A stretch of 64,000 nucleotides of DNA, from assembly GCF_032854445.1 (NCBI RefSeq), contig NW_027017972.1, positions 60,001 to 124,000 of the forward strand, read 5' to 3'. Under the pieces are notes generated by a model. It was not told where the DNA came from and did no database searches. It saw only the letters and a list, made by a program, of their open reading frames with translations. A program made the position numbers and the translations under genes. Source of the stretch: Liolophura sinensis. Taxonomy: Eukaryota > Mollusca > Polyplacophora > Chitonida > Chitonidae. Below are positions 50,298-55,587 of this stretch, piece by piece. Numbering within the stretch: position 1 is the first letter of the stretch; each line of letters begins with the position of its first letter.

Positions 50298-52861
50298 ATT
50301 GTCCGAATTTTATGGTAAATATTATAGATTGTCAACAAACTATATTGTTTTGTAATAAAAAAGACTACATGTACACTTGAACACACATGTAGTTGAGCAT
50401 GTTCACGTACATGTCAGTTATGATGTATGTACAGTACATCTGGACTACATACATGTATTTTTTGAATGTACATGTACACCACTACAATAATACATGTACA
50501 TGTATGTAACAATGAGCCAGCATTTATAACAAGACAGGCACTTAATCACTTCATTCCTGCTAATGCCTCATAACAGAGGTTGATAAATATCTTTTTTGTT
50601 TCTTTACATAAGTACATGATCAAATCCAAGCCTACAGTCATTACCCCTCCCCATTCTCCCATGTTTCCACCCTAACTCCACTGCTTTTAACTCCTCAGCC
50701 TCTACCCTCTGCAGAAACAAACTGCATTAATTACTGTATATTAATGTGCTTCCTGTGCATGTAGCTGGATATCTGTGTTCAACATCTGAAAGGTCTACAG
50801 TTACATTCATACATGTATGCATGCATATTGTATTGTATGCATGGTTCAGAAGACTTCTTACAGCCCTGACAATGTAGTCTGCTCTCCTCTAACACGAAAC
50901 ATGAAAGACATGACTGGAGAATACAACTTGATCAAACAATGCACTAATAACATTTTTTCGGTTTTGATTACTGATTTTTACAAGGCCATCGTATATAATA
51001 TTTCTTTATCAAATGATCGACCAAAAGTTAAATGCACTGTCAAAATGGCAGGTCATCATGAACTAAAAGTGAAAAAAATGCCTGATCTTCCACTGTCTCC
51101 CATCTTAACATTTAAAAATATGACAGATGTTCACATCTGAAAACTTGTAACATTTTTATGTGCTGCACTTTCAAGTGAAGAGAAACTGAACATGTGATGT
51201 ACATGAATACACATGTGTGTACTTACGAGCTAAATGCAGTCTTAGATTAGCACACACACCTGTTCACGTACCTTTAAACATACACAGTTTATTTTCATCG
51301 CAAAGACAACACAGACTCAATTCGAACTTGTGTTATGGTATCCCTGAAAGTCACAGCCTATAGTTCACAGGAACGCTGCAAATCTACTGGTAGCAGCTTA
51401 TCCAACCTACCTCATCTAGCCTGACCCGGTTCTGAGGTGAGCTGCCAAAGGCTCTACCTGTACCCAACCACGCAATCTTTTTCTTTGTTGTCGCTGGTAA
51501 TACAATACTTTTCAACCAAGGAAACACTCTAAAACCCATTACAAATTATAGCTTATTTCTCCCAATAAACACTGCCAGTATCATTCAGAATAGATTTCTC
51601 TCATTCAGAATAGAATTCTCTCGTTCAGAATAGAATTATCTTGCGTAGCGTGCCGCAGCAACGTCAATCTGATAAGAACTATTTTGACTATTCAACCTGA
51701 AACCACTCCTACGTTACAACATACAGGTCTGATCACGGTAAGAAAAATAATTTTCTGTACCCTTATCCACTTTCTCAAAAAGTCACTTGCTTCAAAAAGG
51801 GCTGTTCTTTTTTTTTGTAGTTAGATCTGATATAGAGGTAAGTGCACCATTCTACATATGCGGACCATTGGTTTTTAATTTTGACCAGGTTTTTGTCACA
51901 AATGCACATTGTACTGGCAGAATAAAAAGTAGCCAGAGCTGTCATACACACAGTACATGTGTGCATGCATTGTTCCCCTTGCAGGTGCCGTAAACACGTT
52001 CCAGTGACATGTACATTAATTAATTCTTCTGATTAATCTACTGATTCGGTACTATGCAGGTATAATTAAAGAGGACAACCACAAACAATGAATGGTCGCA
52101 CAGTCCATTACGCAGCTTAGCCTCCATCTTGCTCACATTGATAGATTGTATTTACTTAATGACTTCTCTAGCACAATTCATAGTTACTGGTACTAACGCC
52201 TTAAGTTACTGAGTTATGTCACAAATTATATCAAGGTAATCATCTTCAAATTTTAAAATTCTATACCATTTTTTCTTTAAATTTATGTAAGTTGCCCAAT
52301 TTAGACAATCAAGGGGTCAAACGTGTTCATTTAACCGCTTTTTGATTTTCAAGGGATGAAATACTTACAGTATGTATTTCTCAGAAGAAAGGCTAAAAGG
52401 CTTATAAAATACATTATATAATTTAAATAGACTTAATGTCAAATCAAATATGTGCAGCAACATTCATGTTTTTATTGAAATCTAAAATAATGTCAGCTGT
52501 ACATATTCATGTTACACCGCAACGTGCACCGGTTTATTATGAATTATTTATTTATAATTACCCAAATCGCATGGATCTACAAAATTTAAATTGCGCACAT
52601 TACATGTACACGTAGCTCGCACCTGCTTGGGGAAAAAGGTCTGTGCCATGGAAAGATCAAGAGAACAAGGTAAATGTTACACATGAGAAATCTACTTACC
52701 GGAACATCAACGGACAAATCAGCGCCGTCTAGTAAAATAACTTTACAGCTAAGCACATTCTTCTTGTGTTTCACTGGAACTCCCGCAGTTTGGGCATCTG
52801 ACCTGTTTTTAGCCCCCCTGCCAGTTCGTCGTTTGCTCAAGAACCTGAAAAACGCTGACAT
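3183..52861 (-). CDS. EPB41L5: Band 4.1-like protein 5 (Yurt-type FERM protein), 16 exons, 3' end outside window
   Basis: Sixteen exons join in one frame with matching phases and GT/AG borders: 52861-52700, 38411-38307, 37772-37730, 31705-31627, 25393-25296, 23186-23066, 22804-22717, 21345-21257, 18242-18173, 17255-17086, 15678-15526, 14855-14518, 13585-13394, 12407-12323, 5193-5119 and 3312-3183, giving 666 residues with no stop. A FERM domain spans about residues 38-325, with motifs such as [30 protein letters not shown] and [18 protein letters not shown]. It is followed by a FERM-adjacent segment ([26 protein letters not shown]). These match vertebrate EPB41L5 more closely than EPB41L4A/B. 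Family members act at the cortical cytoskeleton, bind Crumbs-type tails and control epithelial polarity and junctions. The tail is Ser/Pro/Ala rich and acidic and ends open at 3183. The remaining exons and stop lie to the left or were not recognised. The start is fixed by an in-frame TGA at 52874-52876. Confidence 0.95.
3889..3984 (-). mobile_element. SINE family A, degenerate tail fragment
   Basis: TTATTTATTTACTTGATTGG, then a worn copy of the ATATTTCACTTATACAACGG and CAGCATTATGG block. It lies just before the 69 bp array. Confidence 0.6.
4040..4830. repeat. Minisatellite, 69 bp unit, about 11 copies
   Basis: Unit core GGCAGGCTACTTGCACACTA, CTGCCAAGTCCCAGGATGTG, GATATGAGCCAAACCACAGG. Because 69 is divisible by three and the unit lacks stops in several frames, it gives long open frames on both strands. 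It lies in the intron between EPB41L5 exons 15 and 16. Confidence 0.95.
5119..5193 (-). CDS. EPB41L5: EPB41L5 exon 15
   Basis: Residues 598-622, [20 protein letters not shown] then QLIVN. It has an acceptor CTTTCAG, a GTAAGA donor and a phase match on both sides. The sequence is Ser-rich with no recognised domain. The preceding intron is about 7.1 kb, so a skipped exon cannot be excluded. Confidence 0.78.
5342..5690 (-). mobile_element. SINE family C candidate
   Basis: The tail side is T-rich (TTTTATTTATTTC) followed by TAAGCCATACCCTGGAATTT. The body ACCGACCTTTGGGCAGTTAC matches, in reverse, the element at 63745. It continues through an (AG)n run at 5612-5631 to a B-box-like AGGGTTGAACTCCTC. 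Ends are uncertain. Confidence 0.5.
7400..7605 (+). repeat. Dispersed repeat, copy 1 (unknown family)
   Basis: Shares TTTATTCAAGCATATT, CTGAAACTG, AATCCAACCAATGTAGTTT and downstream blocks, in the same order and orientation, with 43762-43990. No coding or tRNA-like feature. Confidence 0.6.
7719..8212. mobile_element. Possible non-autonomous DNA element with short inverted ends
   Basis: ACTGCTTGCA at 7725-7734 and its reverse complement TGCAAGCAGT near 8199-8208 bracket AT-rich DNA with internal palindromes such as CTACGATCTTGATCGTAG. Only about 10 bp of inverted repeat is clear and no target duplication was established. Confidence 0.25.
8800..9676. repeat. Minisatellite, 43 bp unit, about 20 copies
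   Basis: Unit core TGTGACAAACCCTCTACTGG then GCTGTGTCAGAGACCTGCTG and AGG. Lies in the intron between EPB41L5 exons 14 and 15. Confidence 0.96.
9677..11795. other. Intronic sequence, nothing recognised
   Basis: No exon, SINE or tandem array was recognised. Short open frames here show no family resemblance. Confidence 0.5.
11796..11858. repeat. Short tandem repeat, 20 bp unit, three copies
   Basis: Unit AACTGAAAGGAACTAAGAAA. Confidence 0.85.
11971..12001. repeat. (TTA)n microsatellite
   Basis: About ten TTA triplets. Confidence 0.95.
12323..12407 (-). CDS. EPB41L5: EPB41L5 exon 14 (acidic)
   Basis: Residues 570-597, [20 protein letters not shown] then DTGEEGAL, strongly acidic. The acceptor is TTATCAG and the donor GTAGGA, weaker than the others. 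Entry phase 1 and exit phase 2 fit both neighbours, so the call rests on splice sites and frame rather than homology. Confidence 0.8.
12648..13122. repeat. 80 bp direct duplication flanking a SINE
   Basis: 12648-12729 and 13040-13122 share ATCAATAGGGGTGAG, CTTGGAGGGTGGGGGTTGGG, GAGATCTCAATACTGCTGAA and TTTGCCTTCGCT with few differences. The SINE at 12759-13033 lies between them. Confidence 0.9.
12759..13033 (-). mobile_element. SINE family A, full length, tRNA-derived
   Basis: Read on the minus strand it starts GGGGGCCTCCGTGGCTCAGT with an A-box-like TGGCTCAGTCGGTTAG and a B-box-like GAGTTCAAGTCC, and ends GTACGGCGTAAAACACC and a (TAAA)n tail. It is flanked by a perfect 13 bp target duplication ATAACCATCAATA at 12746-12758 and 13034-13046. 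Confidence 0.92.
13194..13225. repeat. Poly(A) run of 32
   Basis: Uninterrupted A tract on the plus strand; on the EPB41L5 sense strand it reads as poly(T). Confidence 0.95.
13394..13585 (-). CDS. EPB41L5: EPB41L5 exon 13
   Basis: Residues 506-569, [20 protein letters not shown] onward to [21 protein letters not shown]. The PP-x-x-K-NILKA motif resembles the conserved PPDFKSNILKAQ block in the vertebrate EPB41L5 tail, which supports orthology beyond the FERM domain. Phase 1 on both sides. Confidence 0.9.
14262..14330 (+). mobile_element. SINE tail fragment (family A-like)
   Basis: GGTATAAGTGAAATAAAACA then CCAAGCAAATAAATAAATAA, the 3' terminus of a worn SINE. Confidence 0.5.
14518..14855 (-). 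CDS. EPB41L5: EPB41L5 exon 12 (Ser/Pro/Thr-rich linker)
   Basis: Residues 393-505, starting [18 protein letters not shown]. It is low complexity, rich in Pro, Ser, Ala and Thr, and contains [15 protein letters not shown]. No domain is recognised and it is likely disordered. The frame joins exon 11 (phase 2) and exon 13 (phase 1), and the donor is GTACGT. Confidence 0.85.
15148..15260 (-). mobile_element. SINE family B, tRNA-like head only
   Basis: GAAGTTACAACTTCCTCTTT, then GGTCTTAGGTGTGACTCGAA and CGAAGCGGACGCTCTACCAA match the 5' part of the full copies at 19465 and 60301. Confidence 0.75.
15526..15678 (-). CDS. EPB41L5: EPB41L5 exon 11 (FERM-adjacent segment)
   Basis: Residues 342-392. 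It opens [20 protein letters not shown], then [12 protein letters not shown], a near match to the FERM-adjacent domain of EPB41L5. It continues with a charged stretch [12 protein letters not shown] that is probably helical. Enters and leaves in phase 2. Confidence 0.95.
15971..16239 (-). mobile_element. SINE family B, diverged, near full length
   Basis: It begins (tail side) GAGTGAGTGCTTGGGATTTA, then ACGTTGTACTTAACAATTTT, and ends at GGGCCGGT. Flanked by an imperfect duplication CCAAATGACA (15961-15970) and CCAAATGATA (16240-16249). Confidence 0.85.
16271..16400 (-). mobile_element. SINE family A, 5'-truncated
   Basis: ATTTATTTATTTATTTATCT then CAGCAGCCAACATTATGGTG and GGAGGAAACCGGTCAGAGCC. 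Target duplication CATGTGTTGGAT at 16259-16270 and 16401-16412. Confidence 0.85.
16728..17100. repeat. 38 bp minisatellite derived from the EPB41L5 exon 10 donor junction
   Basis: About nine units of ACACAGATCTGACTCATCTA then TACCGGAAACGAGAGCCC. The right-most unit overlaps the true exon 10 end (17086 onwards, CTATACCGGAAACGAGACCC). Only that unit reads CTCAC (GTGAG on the minus strand); all others read CTCAT or CTCCT. Confidence 0.93.
17086..17255 (-). CDS. EPB41L5: EPB41L5 exon 10
   Basis: Residues 286-341 plus two bases: [20 protein letters not shown], then [18 protein letters not shown], ending GSRFRY plus AG. This is the F3 C-terminal helix and the start of the FERM-adjacent region. The donor TATAG|GTGAGT is the seed of the neighbouring 38 bp array, in which the GT is lost. 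Confidence 0.96.
17680..17869 (-). mobile_element. SINE family A, diverged
   Basis: CACGAATATTTTACTCATAC, CAGCAGCCAGCATGG, ACCATCAGCAGGTTGCCAAC, and GAGGCCAGCATAAGCTGGAC lead into a head remnant CACTGTGCTGTATTAGCATG next to the 57 bp array. Confidence 0.8.
17870..18150. repeat. Minisatellite, 57 bp unit, about five copies, containing SINE head sequence
   Basis: Unit CCTCCACCCTCTATAATGGC, TTCTCAGTCTTTGTACTGTG, TTAGCATACTAACCACT. The GTGTTAGCATACTAACC part matches the tRNA-like head of the adjoining SINE. Confidence 0.88.
18173..18242 (-). CDS. EPB41L5: EPB41L5 exon 9
   Basis: Residues 262-285, (W)[18 protein letters not shown] then EDDDD, part of F3. It begins with the third base of the Trp codon and ends in phase 0 with GTAAGT. 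Confidence 0.94.
18498..21240. repeat. Minisatellite, 59 bp unit, about 40 copies, interrupted by a SINE
   Basis: Unit CCTTGTTCCATGGTGCCACA, CTTCATACATTGAATACTTC, ACTTACAAAACCTGCTTCA. It occupies most of the intron between EPB41L5 exons 8 and 9 and reaches within 20 bases of the exon 8 donor. On the transcribed strand nearly every unit contains TTTTGTAAGTGAAG. Variants near 20840-21110 read CCCTTCTTCACAC. Confidence 0.97.
19465..19830 (-). mobile_element. SINE family B, full length, inserted inside the 59 bp array
   Basis: On the minus strand it reads GACCGGCCTGGATAGCACAG then TTGGTAGAGCGTCCGCTTCG (A-box region), GGATCAATCCTTGATCGAGT (B-box region), and ends GTACGACGTTAAACCCCAAG with CACTCACTCAC. 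TCCATGGTGCCACA at 19451-19464 and 19831-19844 flanks it. Confidence 0.93.
21257..21345 (-). CDS. EPB41L5: EPB41L5 exon 8
   Basis: Residues 233-261 plus two bases, [20 protein letters not shown] then GQQKIGLFF, the start of the F3 (PH-like) lobe. The frame is completed across the donor (TG|G gives Trp). The donor GTAAGTTT directly abuts the large 59 bp tandem array that fills the next intron. Confidence 0.95.
21350..22716. other. EPB41L5: Intron 7, AT-rich, nothing recognised
   Basis: No repeat family or exon seen between exons 8 and 7 apart from dispersed ACATGTAC motifs. Confidence 0.5.
22717..22804 (-). CDS. EPB41L5: EPB41L5 exon 7
   Basis: Residues 203-232, [20 protein letters not shown] then YGVDMHYVM, the end of F2 and one of the most diagnostic stretches for this subfamily. 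The donor is GTGAGT; it enters at phase 2 and ends in phase 0. Confidence 0.95.
23066..23186 (-). CDS. EPB41L5: EPB41L5 exon 6
   Basis: Residues about 163-202, [20 protein letters not shown] then [20 protein letters not shown], matching the ELGDYD...SEFRF signature of FERM F2. It enters at phase 1 and leaves at phase 2 with a GTAAGT donor. Confidence 0.95.
23295..23465. mobile_element. SINE family D fragment
   Basis: TATTACGTTGTACTTAACAA then TTTTTCAG, GTGTCTTCTGGAGGCAGGGC and CTGCCGCTGAAGTATCATCC. It shares this body with 59640-59790. Confidence 0.6.
24858..25118 (-). mobile_element. SINE family A, full length but diverged
   Basis: ACTCAAGAATATTTCACTTT, ACAACGGCGGCCATCATTAT, and GCATTGGTGAGAGACTCCCG identify the family. 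Target duplication GTACATGTA at 24849-24857 and 25119-25127. Confidence 0.88.
25296..25393 (-). CDS. EPB41L5: EPB41L5 exon 5
   Basis: Residues about 130-162, [19 protein letters not shown] through ELSAFAVQ, the helical F2 lobe. The acceptor is TTTGTAG and the donor GTAAGA; it enters at phase 2 and leaves at phase 1. Confidence 0.95.
25752..25932 (-). mobile_element. Foldback MITE-like element, copy 1
   Basis: Terminal inverted repeats AAAGGGATACAGAATCGACG / GATTCTGATTGGCTG, with GATACAG...CTGATTGGCTG on one side and CAGCCAATCAG...CTGTATCC on the other. The reverse complement aligns along its length with 60830-61001, including CTGAATT, ATTTATTCAAGT and TTGACTCAGGAAA. Confidence 0.78.
26870..27050. 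repeat. Tandem repeat, about 46 bp composite unit
   Basis: Alternating GTATACAGTATATGTAGTCT and CTGTACAGTATACAGTACAT blocks. Confidence 0.85.
27233..30375. repeat. Large minisatellite, 55 bp unit, about 57 copies, with higher-order structure
   Basis: Unit GTTTTGCCTTTGGCCATGGA, TGCACACGTGTGTAGGGTAT, GAGTGACATGACACT. It sits in EPB41L5 intron 4. Because 55 is not a multiple of three, each reading frame cycles through all three phases of the unit, and the minus strand stays open in all frames for up to about 520 codons. Most units hold the E-box palindrome CACGTG. An eight-unit (440 bp) block starting at 28121 recurs at 28561. Confidence 0.97.
30376..31626. other. EPB41L5: Intron 4 remainder, nothing recognised
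   Basis: Unique AT-rich sequence with scattered ACATGTAC palindromes and a C/A-rich stretch near 31360-31445. Confidence 0.5.
31627..31705 (-). CDS. EPB41L5: EPB41L5 exon 4
   Basis: Residues about 104-129, [20 protein letters not shown] followed by LHEELT, the F1/F2 junction of the FERM domain. The donor is GTAAGT; it enters at phase 1 and leaves at phase 2. Confidence 0.95.
32881..32956. repeat. 12 bp microsatellite (ACATGTACACGT)n
   Basis: About six units; the unit is close to self-complementary, alternating ACATGTAC and ACGTAC. Confidence 0.95.
32995..33165 (-). mobile_element. SINE family A, 5'-truncated
   Basis: TTTTACGCCGTACTCCAGAA, GAGCCCGGGGGAAACCCGTG and GGTTGCTGGCAGACCTTCCC. Near-perfect target duplication TAAACATGCAAGTAT (32980-32994) and TAAACATGCAAATAT (33166-33180). 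Confidence 0.9.
33478..34005. repeat. Minisatellite, 58 bp unit, about nine copies
   Basis: Unit CACTTCTTCAAATTAACACC, CCTCTCCTATGCACTGTTAA, CAGGTAGTTCATATTCAT. Confidence 0.95.
34515..34680. repeat. (TA)n/(TG)n microsatellite with 69 bp duplication
   Basis: A TG run at 34531-34557 is followed by TACTGAATCTCACGCTTTCT through TATTTATGGAGTCCA, then a second TG run and the same block again 69 bases on. Confidence 0.92.
35497..35592 (-). mobile_element. SINE family A tail fragment
   Basis: TTTTATTTTATTTAATTGG, then AGAATATTTCACTCATACAA and CGGCTGCCACCATTACGATG. It directly adjoins the 67 bp array. Confidence 0.75.
35595..36300. repeat. Minisatellite, 67 bp unit, about 11 copies
   Basis: Unit AGTGCTCCCTCCAACCAGGA, CATACAATGACAGCAGCCAT, ACACGTACACTGTGTCTGGA, GAGGAGC. 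Each unit has a hairpin GGAGCA-G-TGCTCC. Confidence 0.96.
36305..37729. other. EPB41L5: Intron 3 remainder, nothing recognised
   Basis: Unique sequence. Open frames at 36616-36984 and 37069-37293 show no family resemblance and no fitting splice context. Confidence 0.5.
37730..37772 (-). CDS. EPB41L5: EPB41L5 exon 3 (43 nt microexon-sized)
   Basis: Residues 90-103, [14 protein letters not shown] plus one base. HWLD and IKKQVK are strongly conserved in EPB41L5. It enters at phase 0 and leaves at phase 1. Confidence 0.93.
37858..38135 (+). mobile_element. SINE family A, plus copy next to an inverted tail fragment
   Basis: From about 37917, GGGACCTCTGTAGCACACTG then GTTAGCGTGCTAGTACAGCA is a worn tRNA-like head, followed by GGGAAGGTCTGGCAG and a tail TAAGTTAAATATTCTTAAGC. 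Immediately before it, 37858-37915 is a family A tail in the opposite orientation. Confidence 0.75.
38307..38411 (-). CDS. EPB41L5: EPB41L5 exon 2
   Basis: Residues 55-89, FERM F1 lobe, including [25 protein letters not shown] and TDAHNVN. The acceptor is preceded by a T-rich tract (TTTACAG), the donor is GTAAGT, and both borders are phase 0. Confidence 0.95.
38449..38662 (-). mobile_element. SINE family B with internal deletion
   Basis: GTGCATGCTTAGGGTTTAAT jumps directly to CTAGTGCTGCTTCACTGAGA, missing the roughly 130 bp present in full copies, then runs through GAAGTTACAACTTCCTCTTT to the head. Confidence 0.85.
38857..38928. repeat. Two-copy direct repeat, about 37 bp
   Basis: CAAATCACATGTTGTGCTCG then TCTGATGACCAGACG occurs twice in succession. 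Confidence 0.93.
39470..39718. repeat. Tandem repeat, 16 bp unit, about 15 copies
   Basis: Unit CCAGGAGTACACGTAT with ACATGTAT variants. The overlapping open frames on both strands are its shadows. Confidence 0.96.
40250..40455. repeat. Two-copy direct duplication, about 104 bp
   Basis: Both copies carry ACATACATACCATT, CCTGTATTA, TTAAAGC and TGTCTTTGAAGACATTA in the same order. Confidence 0.88.
41627..42143. mobile_element. Worn hAT-like non-autonomous DNA transposon
   Basis: The right end read on the minus strand, TAGGGTTCGCACAGGTCCTT then GAAAACCTTGAAAGTGCTTG, resembles a widespread animal hAT-type terminus. The left end CAGGATTCGCATGCC with AATTCAAGCACTTTT is its inverted partner. No transposase is present and no 8 bp target duplication survives. 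Confidence 0.6.
42700..42800. repeat. Short degenerate repeat of GGATTATC
   Basis: The motif GGATTATC recurs four times with GAGCTGGATTATCTC-like spacing. Confidence 0.6.
43762..43990 (+). repeat. Dispersed repeat, copy 2 (unknown family)
   Basis: Same-order similarity to 7400-7605, including TTTATTCAAGCATATT and AATCCAACCAATGTAGTTT. Confidence 0.6.
45283..45460. repeat. Tandem repeat, 21 bp unit, about eight copies
   Basis: Unit ACATGTACAACGACACGTATC and variants. Confidence 0.93.
45846..47925. repeat. Large composite minisatellite, 48 bp unit with a longer variant
   Basis: Unit GATACATACATGTACATTTG, TACACAGGACGGTGTGAGAA, CTACAGCA. From about 46574 many units carry an extra block TTACATCCTCCACCAACAGG with TGAATGTACA, which dominates the right end. 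The 48 bp unit keeps frames open on both strands. It lies in EPB41L5 intron 1. Confidence 0.97.
49343..49358. repeat. Poly(C) run of 16
   Basis: Uninterrupted C tract. Confidence 0.95.
50262..50292. repeat. (TA)n microsatellite
   Basis: Alternating TA run with one early interruption. Confidence 0.95.
51596..51640. repeat. Short tandem repeat, 20 bp unit, three copies
   Basis: Unit CATTCAGAATAGAATTCTCT. Confidence 0.85.
52700..52861 (-). CDS. EPB41L5: EPB41L5 exon 1 (start codon)
   Basis: Residues 1-54. It begins [16 protein letters not shown], a basic N-terminus, and ends in the first FERM strand ([16 protein letters not shown]). The donor is GTAAGT and the exon ends in phase 0. An in-frame TGA five codons upstream supports this ATG. 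The intron that follows is 14.3 kb, the longest in the visible gene. Confidence 0.95.
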
Positions 52862-53415
52862 TTTTTCACGACATCAGTGTCTAAATAAAAACATTACGAG
52901 GCTAAAATTCACGTCAGTGGCGCAGGTAATTGGTAAAATCCGGATAAAATGCAGCAGTCTCCATTGTTTTTCCTTGGCAGACTGGCCAGGCTGTCTCACT
53001 TCCGTCTGACACACACTTTTCCGAAAAGCTTCGCTCCAATCCGCTCATCTCCCGAGTATCACCTTATTGGGCACTTCGGCTATCGCCGTCAAACTCTTCC
53101 TTGCTTTCGGTACACTGCGGTCTTTTCCGACTGAAATGAGCTCGGGACACATCTCCTTCATATTGGCTAGAAAATAAAGTGGGATAGTTTATCAAGCTCA
53201 TGTACTATTAACGAAAGAGCAGTTATAGCATCCAGATAATTTCCGTTTGGCTGTAAAAATATGGAAGTATAAAAAGGTGAAAGATAATACAGTACAATAG
53301 GGTGAAATTACTTTTGTCTTGAAGATCTTTTTTCATGTAAAACTGAAAGTAGTTCACGAATTATGCAGCACATAATATTCTATCAAAATACGCGGGGAGC
53401 GAAGGCTACCGCGTG
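52862..53415. promoter_or_regulatory. Probable divergent promoter region between EPB41L5 and TMEM177
   Basis: The start codons face away from each other with 2.5 kb between them. The stretch next to the EPB41L5 ATG is comparatively rich in CpG and free of tandem repeats. A TATAAAAAGG motif at about 53268-53277 (plus strand) and a CCAAT-like box read on the minus strand near 53161-53167 are possible elements. Neither transcription start can be placed from sequence alone. Confidence 0.35.
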
Positions 53416-55392
53416 TTACAAAAAAGCAAGATGTCTGCGCCCATTACAAATGCGTGATGCGAGGATAGCTTCGTTTTCGTCCATGATTTGTTGGATTGTG
53501 GCGTGATTTTGGGCCCTACCTATGCGAAGTTTAACGTATTTAAGAATATACGTTTGTTGGATTGAAATGCCATGTATGTTGAGAGCTGTCTCATAGCCGA
53601 AACTTGACAGTCTTTCAATTCTTCGATCTGGACTACAACAACAACACAAGTAATGTGCACCTGACAATCACGTTACAAATTGTTTACTTTCGCGAATGAT
53701 AATGACTGTGGAAAAAAATTATTTACAAAATTTGGCTGGGCTTGGTCTTTCTGAACCGATGGCTCTGATAAATGAGGCTGCAGGCCCAAATCCAGATTTC
53801 GTTGGTTCGTTTGGGACTTCAGTTGGAGATTGCTATGACAGTAGGTCTGGAAAATTTCATGCGGCCATAGATAGCTCCAAACAAGCACCAAACTAACAGT
53901 TGGTTGCGCTTCTTTCAAAAATCAGATTCAGTTTCATTAGCATGTCTTAAAATGCTGGAGACAAAGCGTACCCGCCAAATACATCTCCATGGCAATAAGT
54001 TTGCAATCATACATGTTCCTTACCATCTGTTCATTTACAACAAGTATAGTGCTAATCGGTTGTTTCTGTGGTAATGCTCACAGTGGAACACTGTACTGAC
54101 AGCCTGCATGGACATACCTGATAGGGTTGATAGCTGCATTTTGCTTTAATTGGAGTACACTCAAAAAATGTTTACCAAGCCATATGTGAGAGCAATCTCA
54201 GCCTAGCCCAGGGGTATCCAGAGCTGTGCTAGTATGTAGAGCCCTGATTGGCTGGTTATCCGTCCCACACAAAAAATTTCTCTGACCTTTACAAAGTCCT
54301 TATATTTGGTATATACGGATTCTTTATGTCATCCAAGTATACAGCTGTCACAGCCAGCATCACCAAACCATGTTTGAACAGTAATCCAGCTGTTTAAACT
54401 TTTGAATCTGCCATCTTTTGAGGCTGAACTTCTGCTAAGTTCAGGCAAGGGGTATGCTGCCTACTCGCAGATTTTTTCCAACAGTATTTTTCCTTGGAAA
54501 TTAATTTGGTTTTTCTGTTTTTTTGGGGGTTTTTTTGTGGCTTTCAGGAATAAGAGAACTCTAGTCATTGAATTTTATTGTCAACAGTTTATCTTTCAAG
54601 GAGCCTGCACCTGCCTGAGGTTTGAGCAAGAAATATGGCACTTCTCGATATAAAATTCTCAACAGCTGGATTGTCATTAAAGGAGGGTTTACTGGTGCAT
54701 GATTTGACATCTTTTAAAACCTGATAATTTATGAAATCAGTGTATCCCAGGATGGACTCAAAAGTTATAAAGGTTCATGAAATTTTCCTGTTAGGTTAGA
54801 TATGAAAAAGAGACAGGCTGTATGAACCAAGGTAGTACAGCACCTCTCAGTGAGCTATCTCAGACTATTGGAGGTTAGGTGAAGTTGTTGACTCTGGGCA
54901 CTTTAGTTCCTTACCCCATAAACCTGAGTATGGTACTGCCTTGAGTACAGGTATGAGTACCTGCCCTGATAACGTGACATGAGCAGAATGGTCTTTAAGT
55001 TCAGTCATCCCTGCTTCCTGACATGTTGATTTTAATCCTTTCATCATTGGCCCCTAGACAAAAATTGTGACCTATTTTGGGATTAGTATTTTGAATACTT
55101 ACAGCACTATTATTTAAATCTTCAGTCTAAGACCTCTTTGTAATCCTAAGGCCAGGTGCATATATATACATATATATGTAACAGGATGAGGTATGAGCCA
55201 GACTGACACTGCTCTTGTGTAACTGAGTGGAGTGTCATGCTTGGTGTCCTCAATATGGCATACAGTCAGGCAGCGCTAAAAATATGTATAAAAAGTCATA
55301 TGCAGAACTAGAATAAAGTTGAAAGGTAATTATCACCCAACATTCTTGAATGTAGGTGTCCTCTGTATGATTTATCTGTGTGGTTTCAGGCT
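53416..55392. other. Spacer and presumed 5' non-coding region of TMEM177
   Basis: Unique sequence with no SINE or tandem array seen. It contains two unassigned short open frames, 53416-53667 (minus) and 53696-53896 (plus), neither matching a family I know. A non-coding first exon of TMEM177 should lie here because its ATG follows an acceptor-like site at 55388-55389. Confidence 0.4.
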
Positions 55393-55587
55393 ATGAGTCA
55401 AAGTACCCTGTCTCTGATACTGCAAAATGGTTCGCAGTACCTGGCAGGCATCATGGCTGGTTGTATCACCGGGGCTAAAGTCTTTCCCCACACCCTCGGT
55501 CTTCCCAAATACAAGAGCTTTGTACAGCTTTACGACAAGGGATTTGAGGTGAAACTGGACGAACACACCAAACAGCTGGCGCAGGAG
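55393..55587 (+). CDS. TMEM177: TMEM177 coding exon 1
   Basis: Residues 1-65, MSQSTLSLILQNGSQYLAGI, MAGCITGAKVFPHTLGLPKY and on to HTKQLAQE. The length to the conserved LAQEVL block matches the human protein, which supports this start. Confidence 0.9.

Larger units (their letters stand above)
47930..52699. other. EPB41L5: Intron 1 of EPB41L5, left of exon 1
   Basis: Mostly unique AT-rich sequence dense in ACATGTAC palindromes. It holds a run of 16 C at 49343-49358, a (TA)n tract at 50262-50292, a worn SINE-like tail near 50180-50260 and a 20 bp triplicate at 51596-51640. No exon recognised. Confidence 0.5.
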
